From JBDTSW01 sp963807385 (GTDB lineage Bacteria > Actinomycetota > Thermoleophilia > Solirubrobacterales > 70-9): a stretch of DNA of 64,000 nucleotides. Below the pieces are notes generated by a model. The model had not been told where the DNA came from, made no database searches, and was given only the letters and a program-made list of their open reading frames with translations. Location of the stretch: NCBI GenBank assembly GCA_963807385.1, contig CAWEBQ010000002.1:62001-126000 (forward strand), written 5' to 3'. The stretch's first letter is position 1; each line of letters begins with the position of its first letter. The position numbers and the translations under genes were made by a program. Of the stretch, positions 43,837 through 52,034 are shown one piece after another.

Positions 43837-44219
43837 TTGAAGACGATCTTGTTGGACCTGTCGGCCAGGCACACGGTGCCGTTCTTCAGCTTCCGCTTCT
43901 GCGCCTTGACGTAGTAGGTGCCCGCCGAGAACTGTTCGGGCGGGATGGTGATCGACCAGAAGTTGTAGGTGTCCGAGCGCGTGCGCCCGATGAACACGTC
44001 GTCGCCCGAGGCCTGACGGTAGAGGTCCACCTTGCGATCGGGCACGCACTTCTGAGTGCCCTTCACGTCAACGTCGCCGTAGAAGCGCGTGTAGAGCCCG
44101 TCCGGCTCCTTCCCGGCGAAACCGGCGTTGGTCTTGACGCCGCCGCCCGCGACCGCGACCGAGGCGACCGCCCCCGCGATAACTCCAAGCCCCAGCATCA
44201 GGGCGAGTGCCTTCCTCAC
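43833..44219 (-). CDS. Exported protein, beta-rich
   Basis: 128 residues. Signal peptide from GTG at 44219 (VRKALALMLGLGVIAGAVAS VAVAGGG), preceded by GGGAGGT. Mature part has Cys pair (KCVPDRKVDLY, NGTVCLADRS), a D/N-rich VDVKGTQK segment and SDTYNFWSITIPPEQFSAGTYYV. It resembles small exported SdrD-B/CARDB-like beta domains that occur next to the many exported proteins here, but no function can be given. Confidence 0.6.
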   Translation of the reverse strand: MRKALALMLGLGVIAGAVASVAVAGGGVKTNAGFAGKEPDGLYTRFYGDVDVKGTQKCVPDRKVDLYRQASGDDVFIGRTRSDTYNFWSITIPPEQFSAGTYYVKAQKRKLKNGTVCLADRSNKIVFN

Positions 44220-44274
44220 AACTACCTCCCACATCGAGTTGTCCCAACGTCCCGAGCGTCCCACATCTACGCTC

Positions 44275-44547
44275 ATGGGAGTGGAGATCGTGTTCCTGAT
44301 CATCCTGGTCGGCGCCGTGGCGTGGTTCGTCACCGTGCCGCTGCGCGCCAAGGCGGGTGAGCCCGGGGAGGACCCCGTCGTCGCCGACCTCGAGGCGCGC
44401 AAGGAGTCCAAGTACCGGGAGATCCGAGACGCCGAGCTCGACCATGCGCAGGGCAAGCTCTCCGAGAAGGACTGGCGGGCCGCGGACGCCGAGCTGCGCG
44501 CCGAGGCGATCGAGATCCTGCGCCAGCTTGACGCTGCGGAAGGCTAG
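44275..44547 (+). CDS. CcmI-like small membrane protein
   Basis: 90 residues: one membrane helix (VEIVFLIILVGAVAWFVTVPLR) and a helical tail LEARKESKYREIRDAELDHA followed by GKLSEKDWRAADAELRAEAIEILRQL. This is the layout of the N-terminal part of CcmI/CycH (short helix, then D-x-E...KYREIRDxExDxxxGKLSExDYxxL). It is near ccmE/ccmF, supporting a role in cytochrome c assembly. No TPR domain remains. Confidence 0.65.
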   Translation: MGVEIVFLIILVGAVAWFVTVPLRAKAGEPGEDPVVADLEARKESKYREIRDAELDHAQGKLSEKDWRAADAELRAEAIEILRQLDAAEG

Positions 44548-44558
44548 ACTTCGGCCCC

Positions 44559-44780
44559 ATGGAGAGCGTTCTCGAGGTAGTCCAGGTTCTGATCGCCGTG
44601 GCGGTCATCTTCCTCGTTCTCCTGCACTCCGGGAAGGACGCCGGGCTCTCCGGCGCCTTCGGGATCGGCGGCGGCGGGGGGTCGGTCGGCGGCTCGCTGG
44701 TCGAGCGCAACCTCGACCGCTGGACCATCTTCTTCTCCCTCCTCTTCGTCCTCAACACCCTCGTCCTGCTGAAGCTGTAG
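44559..44780 (+). CDS. secG: Preprotein translocase subunit SecG
   Basis: 73 residues with two helices: EVVQVLIAVAVIFLVLLHSG and TIFFSLLFVLNTLVLLKL, joined by a Gly-rich loop GLSGAFGIGGGGGSVGG, the normal SecG pattern. Part of SecYEG in the inner membrane. 11 bp after the CcmI-like gene and 3 bp before the binding protein gene. Confidence 0.9.
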   Translation: MESVLEVVQVLIAVAVIFLVLLHSGKDAGLSGAFGIGGGGGSVGGSLVERNLDRWTIFFSLLFVLNTLVLLKL

Positions 44781-44783
44781 GCG

Positions 44784-45758
44784 GTGCGCTCCGGCAGCGC
44801 GACGTTGGCTCGCCGGGCGCTTGCGCTCGGCGCGCTGGGGTTCGGGCTGGTCCTCGCCGGCTGCGGGGGAGACGGCACGATCGGGGCGGCATCGGCCGTC
44901 CCCGCCGTCCCCGGCGACGGCGGGACGTTCGCCTGGGGCGTTGCCGAGCCCGCTCGGGACCTCGATCCGCTGGGCGCCACTACTCGCGCCGATCAGCTCG
45001 CAACGCGCCAGATTCACGAGCCCATCGTCGCGACGCTCGCCGCCCCGTTCGGCGACGCTCGGCGCCTGCCCGGACTGGCCGCGTCCTTCGGCTCGTCGGC
45101 CGGCGACACGATCTGGAGCTTTCGCGTGCGTCGCGGGGTGAGGTTCCAGGACGGGTCTCCCCTCAACGCCGGCGCCGTCCTCGCGAACGGCACACGATGG
45201 CTCACCACACCCGAGGGTCAGCGAATGCTCCCCAACCTCTTCGCCGTCGATGCGCCACGCCCTGACCTCGTTCGCTTCTTCCTGCGGAGTCCCGACCGGG
45301 ACTTCCCGTTCGAGCTCTCGACCCCGCAGACGGGGATCGTCTCCCCTCGTGCCTTCGACACCACCTCGGGGCAAGGGGCCGACGTCGATCGGGAGTTCCG
45401 CTCGGGGACTGGCGCGTTTGAGCTGCGCGAGCACAGCAGTGGCGAGGTGCTCCTCGCGCGGAATCTCGGCTGGTGGGGTACGCGGCGCGACCTCGGGCCG
45501 GCGCTGGATCAGATCCGCTTTCGCACCCTCGCCGATCCAGACGAACGGCTGGAGCTACTGGCCGTCGGCGACCTGCAGGCCGCCGACGCCCTGGGCGAGC
45601 GGCAGGCGCAGGAGGCCCGGGGGGAGCCGCTCGTGGAGGCGTTGCCATCCTTTGATGAGACGGTCCTCGGCCTCGAGCGCTCGGTGCGAGGAATCGACTC
45701 GGGCCGTGAGGTGCCCTCGATGGCTGGGGTCTGGATTACGCGGGTCGGAGCGGGGTAG
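44784..45758 (+). CDS. ABC transporter solute-binding lipoprotein, family 5, short
   Basis: 324 residues with lipobox LVLAGC (Cys about 27). Family 5 (peptide/nickel) features: GGTFAWGVAEPARDLDPLGA, RQIHEPIVATLA, FRVRRGVRFQDGSPLNAGAVLA, FELREHSSGEVLLARNLGWWG. Family members are normally about 500 residues; this one ends soon after the first lobe returns, with no permease or ATPase genes nearby, so it may be truncated or a sensor. GTG start. Confidence 0.75.
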   Translation: MRSGSATLARRALALGALGFGLVLAGCGGDGTIGAASAVPAVPGDGGTFAWGVAEPARDLDPLGATTRADQLATRQIHEPIVATLAAPFGDARRLPGLAASFGSSAGDTIWSFRVRRGVRFQDGSPLNAGAVLANGTRWLTTPEGQRMLPNLFAVDAPRPDLVRFFLRSPDRDFPFELSTPQTGIVSPRAFDTTSGQGADVDREFRSGTGAFELREHSSGEVLLARNLGWWGTRRDLGPALDQIRFRTLADPDERLELLAVGDLQAADALGERQAQEARGEPLVEALPSFDETVLGLERSVRGIDSGREVPSMAGVWITRVGAG

Positions 45759-45804
45759 GCCCAGCTCCGGCGCCACCGGTCCCCGACTAGGCCCATCGGG
45801 AGCA

Positions 45805-45821
45805 ATACCCCCTAGGGGTAT
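45805..45821 (+). promoter_or_regulatory. CsoR-like operator upstream of DUF4396 gene
   Basis: Palindrome ATACCCC-CTA-GGGGTAT, 17 bp, ends 17 bases before the ATG. It closely resembles the GC-flanked TACCCC...GGGGTA operators of CsoR/RcnR copper or nickel/cobalt sensors. Overlapping TATGCTAGT could be the -10 element, so the repressor would block RNA polymerase. Confidence 0.65.
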
Positions 45822-45838
45822 GCTAGTCTGCCGTACCG

Positions 45839-46408
45839 ATGGAAGCTCACGCAGCAGACCACCACGAGATGCCCACCGAGGGCGCCGCGCTTACCGGAGT
45901 CGCCGTCAGCGCCACCCTTCACTGCCTCACCGGCTGCGCGATCGGCGAGGTCGCGGGCGTCGCGATCGGGACGGCGGCGGGCTTCTCAAACGCCGGGACG
46001 ATCGCCCTGGCGATCGCGCTTGCGTTCCTTTTCGGGTACGCGCTGACGAGCCTGCCGCTGCTGGGCGCCGGCCTGACCCTGGGCGCGGTGATCCCCATCG
46101 CGCTCGCCTCGGACACGCTCTCGATCGCGACCATGGAGCTCGTCGACAACGCAACTCTCCTGATCATCCCGGGCGCGATGGAGGCTGGACTCGCCGATCT
46201 TCTCTTCTGGGGCTCGCTCGCCTTCGCCCTGGTGGTCGCCTTCGTTCTCACGGTGCCGGTCAACCGCTGGCTGATCGCCCGGGGCAAGGGACATACAGCC
46301 GTCCACGAGACGGGCATCCACGGAGGCCCGGACACGCGCGTCGTGGGCGCCGCGGTGATCGCGATGGCGATCTTCGGCGTCGCGGTCCTCCTCGCCGAGG
46401 CGCTGTAG
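45839..46408 (+). CDS. DUF4396-type membrane protein
   Basis: 189 residues, about five helices. Conserved segment HCLTGCAIGEVAGVAIGTAA (His-Cys-x3-Cys, about 29-48), and acidic helix TMELVDNATLLIIPGAMEAG. The N-terminus is His-rich (MEAHAADHHEM). Cys/His positions within the membrane could coordinate copper or another metal. The CsoR-like site upstream supports metal-responsive expression. No transporter family is proven. Confidence 0.75.
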   Translation: MEAHAADHHEMPTEGAALTGVAVSATLHCLTGCAIGEVAGVAIGTAAGFSNAGTIALAIALAFLFGYALTSLPLLGAGLTLGAVIPIALASDTLSIATMELVDNATLLIIPGAMEAGLADLLFWGSLAFALVVAFVLTVPVNRWLIARGKGHTAVHETGIHGGPDTRVVGAAVIAMAIFGVAVLLAEAL

Positions 46409-46520
46409 GCCGCACCTCCGGAGGAGGCTTCGGTGGGCCCGCTACCGGGCAGACCTGAACCCCGATCGGCGTCAGGAACGCCACGGGGAGTGCCGCCACG
46501 GCGTACGGCGCGGCGGATGT

Positions 46521-47540
46521 TCAGGGCGTGATCGCGATTCCGGCGGGCTTGCCCCCGAGCCCGATGACCGCCGTCGGAGTGTTCGTCGCGGTGTCGATCT
46601 CGACAAGGTTGTTGACGCCGGCGTTCGACGGGTTGGTCACATAGGCGCGTGCGCCGTCGGGCGTGATCGCGACTCCGGAGGGCCCGGGCGATTTCCCACG
46701 TCCGCCTTGCCCGACTCCGATCGTGTCGGTAACCGTGTTTGAGGCGGTTTCCACCACCTTTACCTTTCCGGTGCTCGCCACAGGGACGTAGACGGTGCTG
46801 CCGTCGGGCGTGATCGCGAGGTCGACGCTGCGCCCGATGGTGCCCTTGATCCCGCCGATCATCACTCTGTTCGTTGACGTATCGAGGACCGCGACGCCAC
46901 CGAAACGCCCGGTCATATAGGCGCGGGTACCGTCGGGCGTAATCGCGATCGCGAGATCGCGCGAGTTGGGGCTGACGGTCGCTGTCACGGTGTTGGTTGC
47001 CGTGTCGATCACCTCGACCGCGGTGCCACCCCCCGGGGTTGTCACGTATGCGCGCGTGCCATCCGGGGTGATCGCGACGTCGGAAGGATGGCAGCAGATG
47101 GTTCCGACATTGGCCACGACCGTGTTCGTCGCCGTGTCGATCACCGAGACGAAGTTCGAGCCGCTGTTGGCGACGTAGGCGGAGGAGCCGTCGGGTGTGA
47201 TCGCGATGCCGGTCGGCCTCAGGCCTACCGGTACATTCGCGGTCAGCGCGTTCGTCGCGGTGTCGATAACCGCGACGCTGCCCGTCTGCCGCCGGTCACT
47301 ACGGAGCGAGTTGGTCACGTAGGCCGAGGCGCCGTCGGGCGTGATCGCGACTCCGGTGGGGTTTACGCCGGCGTTGACGCCGGCCGTCAGCGCGTTCGTC
47401 GTGGTGTCGACCACCTGGACGGCGTCCGAGCCCCGGTTGGCGACGTAGGCCTCCTGGGCCAAGGCGCTCGACGCCGGGATCAAAGTCGCGGCGCATGCCG
47501 CTGCCCCGATCAACCGTTGGACACCGACTGTCCGTCTCAT
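46521..47540 (-). CDS. Exported seven-bladed YVTN beta-propeller
   Basis: 339 residues. Signal peptide (MRRTVGVQRLIGAAACAATL IPASSALA), then seven repeats with (G/D)xAITPDGxxAYV and VxVIDTATNTVxA cores. It stops at KPAGIAITP, mid-repeat, and the mature N-terminus begins EAYVANRGSDAVQVVDTTTN, so the seventh blade is probably closed by the N-terminal strand. Likely a secreted or surface protein of unknown binding role. ATG at 47540 chosen for the signal peptide. Confidence 0.82.
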   Translation of the reverse strand: MRRTVGVQRLIGAAACAATLIPASSALAQEAYVANRGSDAVQVVDTTTNALTAGVNAGVNPTGVAITPDGASAYVTNSLRSDRRQTGSVAVIDTATNALTANVPVGLRPTGIAITPDGSSAYVANSGSNFVSVIDTATNTVVANVGTICCHPSDVAITPDGTRAYVTTPGGGTAVEVIDTATNTVTATVSPNSRDLAIAITPDGTRAYMTGRFGGVAVLDTSTNRVMIGGIKGTIGRSVDLAITPDGSTVYVPVASTGKVKVVETASNTVTDTIGVGQGGRGKSPGPSGVAITPDGARAYVTNPSNAGVNNLVEIDTATNTPTAVIGLGGKPAGIAITP

Positions 47541-47911
47541 GCCAACCCCCAGGCTATCCGAAGCAGGCGACTCAGGAGCGGCTCGCGCGAATCGAGAAAC
47601 GCCTGACCCGCGTGGCGTCATCAGTGCGGCTGAGAGGAGTCGAACCTCCACGAACCTCTCGGTCCACAAGGCCCTCAACTCTGAGGTCAACCGCGCGGAC
47701 TCCTCGGAGTCGGCGACGCGGGCGCACGCGAGCCCGGAGACGCGGAAACTTATCGCTCGGAGCTCAGCCTGGCGGTGGGGTCTGGAGGTCGAGGACCGAG
47801 AAGCCGCTCGACCCGACGGCCAGAGCCTGCTCGGCGAGGGCGTCCCGGGCGCTTGTTGTCGCCCCGGCGCCCGGCGACCGGGCCGCGAAATTGCCAAGGA
47901 TCAGGGGACGA
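47541..47911. other. Intergenic region with tRNA-Leu fragment
   Basis: Besides the tRNA-Leu 3'-half copy at 47623-47679, no gene is supported. The rest, 47680-47911, lies inside the cassette downstream of the FGE-like gene. Confidence 0.5.
47623..47679 (-). repeat. tRNA-Leu 3'-half fragment (att-like, distal)
   Basis: 57 bp identical to 49244-49300, same orientation. Reading the minus strand it runs from the last base of the 5' anticodon stem (GTTGAGGGCC...) to two bases beyond the discriminator A. The 5' half of the tRNA is absent. Confidence 0.95.
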
Positions 47912-48766
47912 CTAGCGGGCGCCACGGAACCCGACGCTGTTGAACGAGCCCGACGGCTGGTCGAAGGCGTCGACCGCGAACGCTCCCGCGTCCGTTCCGC
48001 TGGACCAGTAGCCGCCACGGAGCAGGGCGCCTGGGCCGTGGTTGTTTGCGTCGCCCTCGGCGCGTCCCATGCAGGTTGCGTCGGTGCCGTAGGTGGCCGA
48101 CCAGGTCTCGCATCCAGCGGCGTCCTCGTCCCATTCGGCGACCCACTCCCATGGGTTGCCGACCATGTCGTGGGCGCCGTAGGCGGACTTGCAGTCGGCA
48201 CGCTCGCCGGTCGGCTCCGGCCCTGTGGAGTTGGTGTTGCAGTCCTCGCTGCCGGGGCTACCCCCGGGGTCGGGGGTGCCCTGGACGGCCTTCTGCCACT
48301 CGTTGTTGGCGGGCAGGCGCTTGCCGGAGTTCGTCAGCGCCGCCTCGGCCTGAAACCAGGTGATATGGCGCGAGGGGGTGACGCCGGGGACCGAGCGGGC
48401 GTAGATCTCGCCCTTGCAGTCCTGGCCGTTGTCGTCGCAGGGGTAGTCGTCGGATGCGACGCCGTACTGGTCGCCGCCGTTCTTCTGCGACCACACCGAC
48501 GCCTCGTACTTGTCGATACAGGTGGGGCCGACCCGGACCATCTTGTCCTGGTTGGACGTGCCCTCGCACTTGCCGGAGTAAAGCATCGAGTCGTCGAAGG
48601 TCTGCTCCTTGGCCTTCTGGCCGGTGACGGCGTTATTGGCGAGGTGCTTGGTCTTCACCGAGCCGTTGGAGAGGGCGTAGGCGGTGCCGCCAAGGGCGAC
48701 GAACAGGGCCATCAGCCCGACGTGATGGGTACGAACGTAACGGCCGATATGAGTAAGGAACCCCAT
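47912..48766 (-). CDS. Formylglycine-generating-enzyme-like (SUMF1/FGE-sulfatase) protein, membrane-anchored
   Basis: 284 residues. N-terminal helix LMALFVALGGTAYALSNGSV with linker VKTKHLANNAVTGQKAK, as in the broken gene at 30.4 kb. Then an FGE/SUMF1 fold: CIDKYEASVWSQ, HITWFQAEAALTNSGKRLPANNEWQKA, NPWEWVAEWDE, and LLRGGYWSSGTDAG ... NSVGFRGAR. The FGE fold also occurs in non-catalytic sulfatase-modifying-like and surface domains. The pair of active-site Cys of true FGEs is not evident at the end, so enzyme activity is doubtful. Inside the tRNA-Leu-bounded cassette. Confidence 0.78.
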   Translation of the reverse strand: MGFLTHIGRYVRTHHVGLMALFVALGGTAYALSNGSVKTKHLANNAVTGQKAKEQTFDDSMLYSGKCEGTSNQDKMVRVGPTCIDKYEASVWSQKNGGDQYGVASDDYPCDDNGQDCKGEIYARSVPGVTPSRHITWFQAEAALTNSGKRLPANNEWQKAVQGTPDPGGSPGSEDCNTNSTGPEPTGERADCKSAYGAHDMVGNPWEWVAEWDEDAAGCETWSATYGTDATCMGRAEGDANNHGPGALLRGGYWSSGTDAGAFAVDAFDQPSGSFNSVGFRGAR

Positions 48767-49243
48767 TGCCCTTGTCCCTGAGCCCACCGTGTCAGAAGTG
48801 GAGCGCGTTGTCAACAGCCAACCGGCCCTGGTGACGCGAAGCACGCGTCACGTTTTCCAGTTCGAGGCCGGTCACCCGGCCGTGGGCGGTGAGGACCCGC
48901 TTGACCCGCGGGGGGTCCTGCATGTCCTCCGCCGGGATCGCCACCTTCGCTCGCTCGCGGTCCTGCTCCTCCCGAATCTCCTGGGGCATGCCGAGCTTGT
49001 CGTATTAGGCGTCCAGCGTGGTCTCGCGGTTACGCGGCGCGGGGACCGCTGAGGCTCACGTGGACAGCTTCCAGGAGCTCATCGCCCTGGTGCCAGGTAT
49101 CGCCGGACTTCCAGAGCGAGAGTTCGCAGGCCAACAGCACGCTCGCCGCGTCCTCTTCTCCGCCGTCGATCAGGAACCGGGCAGCACTTGCCTGTAGTCG
49201 CGCGCCCCGGTCCAGCAACCGCCGCACCACCAGGCGCTTTTCG
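48767..49243 (-). other. Cassette segment with two short unexplained frames
   Basis: About 480 bp between the FGE-like gene and tRNA-Leu. Minus-strand open frames at 48792-48989 (65 residues, MPQEIREEQDRERAKVAIPA...) and about 49030-49240 (RRLLDRGARLQASAARFLID...CELSLWKSGDTWHQG) could be remains of one protein. No family recognised, and neither has a clear ribosome site. Confidence 0.3.
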
Positions 49244-49331
<88 letters not shown>

Positions 49332-49422
49332 CTGTGGTCGCCGGATTCTAGATGAGCGCAAGAAATCCCCCTCATCCGAAAGCGGACCCTTGCATCCGTC
49401 CGAGAACCTGTCTAGTCTGTAC

Positions 49423-49434
49423 GAACATGTGTTC
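49423..49434 (+). promoter_or_regulatory. SOS box of lexA
   Basis: GAACATGTGTTC, a perfect GAAC-N4-GTTC palindrome, the Gram-positive/actinobacterial LexA operator, 51 bp upstream of the lexA start. TAGTCT at 49413-49418 immediately before it is a plausible -10, so LexA would autorepress. Confidence 0.9.
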
Positions 49435-49485
49435 CCGTAACAGTCAGGCAACCGACAGCGCCCGCGCCGGCAGAGGAGGCCACCG

Positions 49486-50106
49486 ATGGACATCAAGAGC
49501 GATCTGACCAAGCGCCAGAAGGAGATCTTCGAGTTCATCCGCGGCTACGCCTCGAAGCACGGCTACCCGCCCACGGTGCGCGAGATCGGCAAGGCTGTCG
49601 GGCTCACCTCCTCCTCGACGGTCCACGCGCACCTGGCGAACCTCGAGAAGATCGGGCTGCTGCGACGCGACCCGACGAAGCCGCGCACAATCGAGCTGCT
49701 GATCGACAAGGCCCGCAAGGCGATCGGAGCCAAGGGGCTACCGGTGGTCGGCGCGGTCTCCGCCGGCGCGCCGATCCTGGCGGAGGAGAACATCGAGGAG
49801 TACGTCGAGGTTCCCGAGGCAATCGGGGGGGAGGATTCCGATTACGTCCTTCGAGTCAAGGGCGACTCCATGCGTGATGCCGGGATCCTCGAGGGTGACT
49901 ACGTGGTCGTCAAGTCCGCCGAGAAGGCTGACAACGGCGAGATCGTGGTTGCGCTGGTCGGGGACGAGGAGGCCACGGTCAAGCGCTTCTTCAAGGAGAA
50001 GGACCGAGTGCGCCTGCAGCCCGAGAACAAGGCCTACAAGCCGATCCGCACCAAGGACGCCCAGCTTCTGGGTCGCGTGGTCGGGGTCTTCCGGAAGGTC
50101 GCGTGA
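49486..50106 (+). CDS. lexA: LexA repressor
   Basis: 206 residues. N-terminal winged helix (LTKRQKEIFEFIRGYASKHG YPPTVREIGKAVGLTSSSTV, about 7-60), autocleavage site VSAGAP (Ala-Gly, about 88-89), catalytic Ser in KGDSMRDAGI and Lys in ALVGDEEATVKRF, forming the Ser-Lys dyad. Represses SOS genes until RecA stimulates self-cleavage. The upstream SOS box shows autoregulation. Its stop overlaps the next ATG by one base. Confidence 0.96.
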   Translation: MDIKSDLTKRQKEIFEFIRGYASKHGYPPTVREIGKAVGLTSSSTVHAHLANLEKIGLLRRDPTKPRTIELLIDKARKAIGAKGLPVVGAVSAGAPILAEENIEEYVEVPEAIGGEDSDYVLRVKGDSMRDAGILEGDYVVVKSAEKADNGEIVVALVGDEEATVKRFFKEKDRVRLQPENKAYKPIRTKDAQLLGRVVGVFRKVA

Positions 50107-50333
50107 TGAGCGCCGTCGCGGCCCCCACACGCGCCCGGCCTTCGAACCGCCGCCGCGATCTTGCCGGCGTGCCGCGCGCCTTCGACGACCGAGCGACACT
50201 GGAGTCAGTGATCCTCAGTGCCTGGGAGGGCCTGGTCGTCGAAGGCCGCTGCGCCTGTCCGATCTGCGGCGGTGCGATGAGCGCCGCCACCGGCCGCGCG
50301 AGCTGCGATGGCTGCGGCTCCGCACTCGACTGA
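50106..50333 (+). CDS. Small zinc-ribbon protein co-translated with lexA
   Basis: 75 residues with a C-terminal double CxxC (CPICGGAM ... CDGCGSALD, about 50-74), a probable zinc ribbon, preceded by FDDRATLESVILSAWEGLVVEG. The ATG at 50106 overlaps the lexA TGA, so it is translated with LexA and should be SOS-regulated. Function unknown. Confidence 0.7.
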   Translation: MSAVAAPTRARPSNRRRDLAGVPRAFDDRATLESVILSAWEGLVVEGRCACPICGGAMSAATGRASCDGCGSALD

Positions 50334-50395
50334 CCCGGGGCGCGACACCGCATTGCGCGGTTCCGCGGAGCCGCGCGAACGGAGCTCGATAACGG

Positions 50396-50407
50396 TGCTA
50401 TGTAGCA
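50396..50407 (+). promoter_or_regulatory. TGCTA-TG-TAGCA palindrome before ATPase gene
   Basis: A perfect 5-bp-arm palindrome with a further CATAG/CTATG arm at 50398-50415, 16 bp before the ATG at 50424. Such AT-leaning palindromes at the start of isolated genes are typical of local operators. Confidence 0.45.
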
Positions 50408-50423
50408 TGCCATAGGAAAGGAT

Positions 50424-51604
50424 ATGCTGTCCTCCATTATGGCGAAGGCAATAGACAGTCCGAGGAACCCCTTCCGCTATGGGAGCCTGGCCCTGGATGA
50501 GGCCTTTGCCGACCGCGAGCCCGAGGTCCAGGAGCTGAAGTTCGACGTCCTGAATGGGCAGGACGTCGTGATCTTCGCGCCGCGGCGCTACGGCAAGTCG
50601 TCCCTGGTCTGGAAGGTGACGCAGGAGCTCGTCGCCGAAGGGGTCCTCGTCGCCTACGTGAATCTCATGACCACCCCGACGAGGGAGCGGCTGGCCGAGA
50701 AGCTCGCCTCAGCGATTCACGAGCACGTCGCGTCGCCGCTGGAGCGGGCGAAGGAGGCAGCTCTCGCGCCGTTCCGGGGCCTGCGGGTGAGCCCGCGCGT
50801 AACCGTTAGTCCGGAGGACGGCTCGTACTCGTTCTCCTTTGGCGTGGATCACGCGGACGCGGATATAGACGCCACGCTCGAGCGCCTGCTGGAGCTGCCC
50901 GCAGAACTCTCCGCGGCCAGGGACCGACCCATTGCCGTGATCCTCGACGAGTTCCAGGAGATCGAGGCGATCGACTCCGGGCTGCCCAAGCTCATGCGCA
51001 CGATCTTCGAGCAGCAGCCCGAGGTGTCCCGCGTTTACCTCGGGAGCCGGAGGCACATGATGGAACGGATCTTCAACGACGAGAACGAGCCGTTCTGGCG
51101 GAGCGCAAAGAAGGTCGAGCTGGGCGTGATCAAGCCAGCGCTCTTCAAACCGTTTATCCGTCGCCGCTTCCAGGAGAGCCGGAAGGACGTTTCGGCCGAC
51201 ATCCTCGATTCCTTGCTCGGCCGCACCCTCGGCCATCCTTACGCGACCCAGGAGCTCTGTTACTTCCTGTGGGAGCAGACCCCGTTCGATGCGCAGGCCG
51301 GTCGCGCCGAGCTCGATGACGCCCTCGCTGGGGTGCTGCGCTCCGAGCACGCCCACTTCCAGCTCCGTTGGGATCAGGCCTCTGCGGCTCAGAAGCTTCT
51401 CCTCCAGGCGCTCGCCGCCGAGCCGGGCCGCCCGCTTACCGGGACCTACCGGGCGCGATACGAGCTGCCCTCGGTGGCCACGCTGCAGTCGGCGCTGCGA
51501 GCGTTGGTCGAGCGCGAACTGGTCCTGCAAGAACCCGACCGGTCCTACCGGATCGCCGAGCCGTTCCTTGCGGAGTGGCTAGCCCAGGTCCTACAATCGG
51601 AGAC

Positions 51605-51608
<4 letters not shown>
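50424..51608 (+). CDS. Archaeal-type AAA ATPase (ATPase_2 domain)
   Basis: 394 residues. Walker A FAPRRYGKSSLVWKVT (about 53-60) and Walker B IAVILDEFQEIEAID (about 173). Then Arg-containing LGSRRHMMERIF, FKPFIRRRFQ, and a winged-helix-like C-terminus (AGRPLTGTYRARYELPSVAT... RALVERELV), the layout of the archaeal ATPase/SWACOS family, often stand-alone with unknown partners. AGGAAAGGAT gives a strong ribosome site. Its stop lies at the 5' end of rnpB. Confidence 0.8.
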
Positions 51609-51969
<361 letters not shown>

Positions 51970-51970
51970 C

Positions 51971-51996
51971 GAGAAGGCCCCGCGAGGGGCCTTCTC
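51971..51996 (+). terminator. rnpB terminator
   Basis: GAGAAGGCCCC, GCGA tetraloop, GGGGCCTTCTC: perfect 11-bp stem, then CATTT. Confidence 0.9.
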
Positions 51997-52034
51997 CATT
52001 TCGTGAGCCCCCTGGCGCGCTCCAGGCGCTGGGG

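Noticed and set aside
46521..47540. YVTN gene as truncated pseudogene
   Set aside because: Seven repeat cores are complete once the N-terminal strand is counted; the mid-motif stop matches propeller closure.
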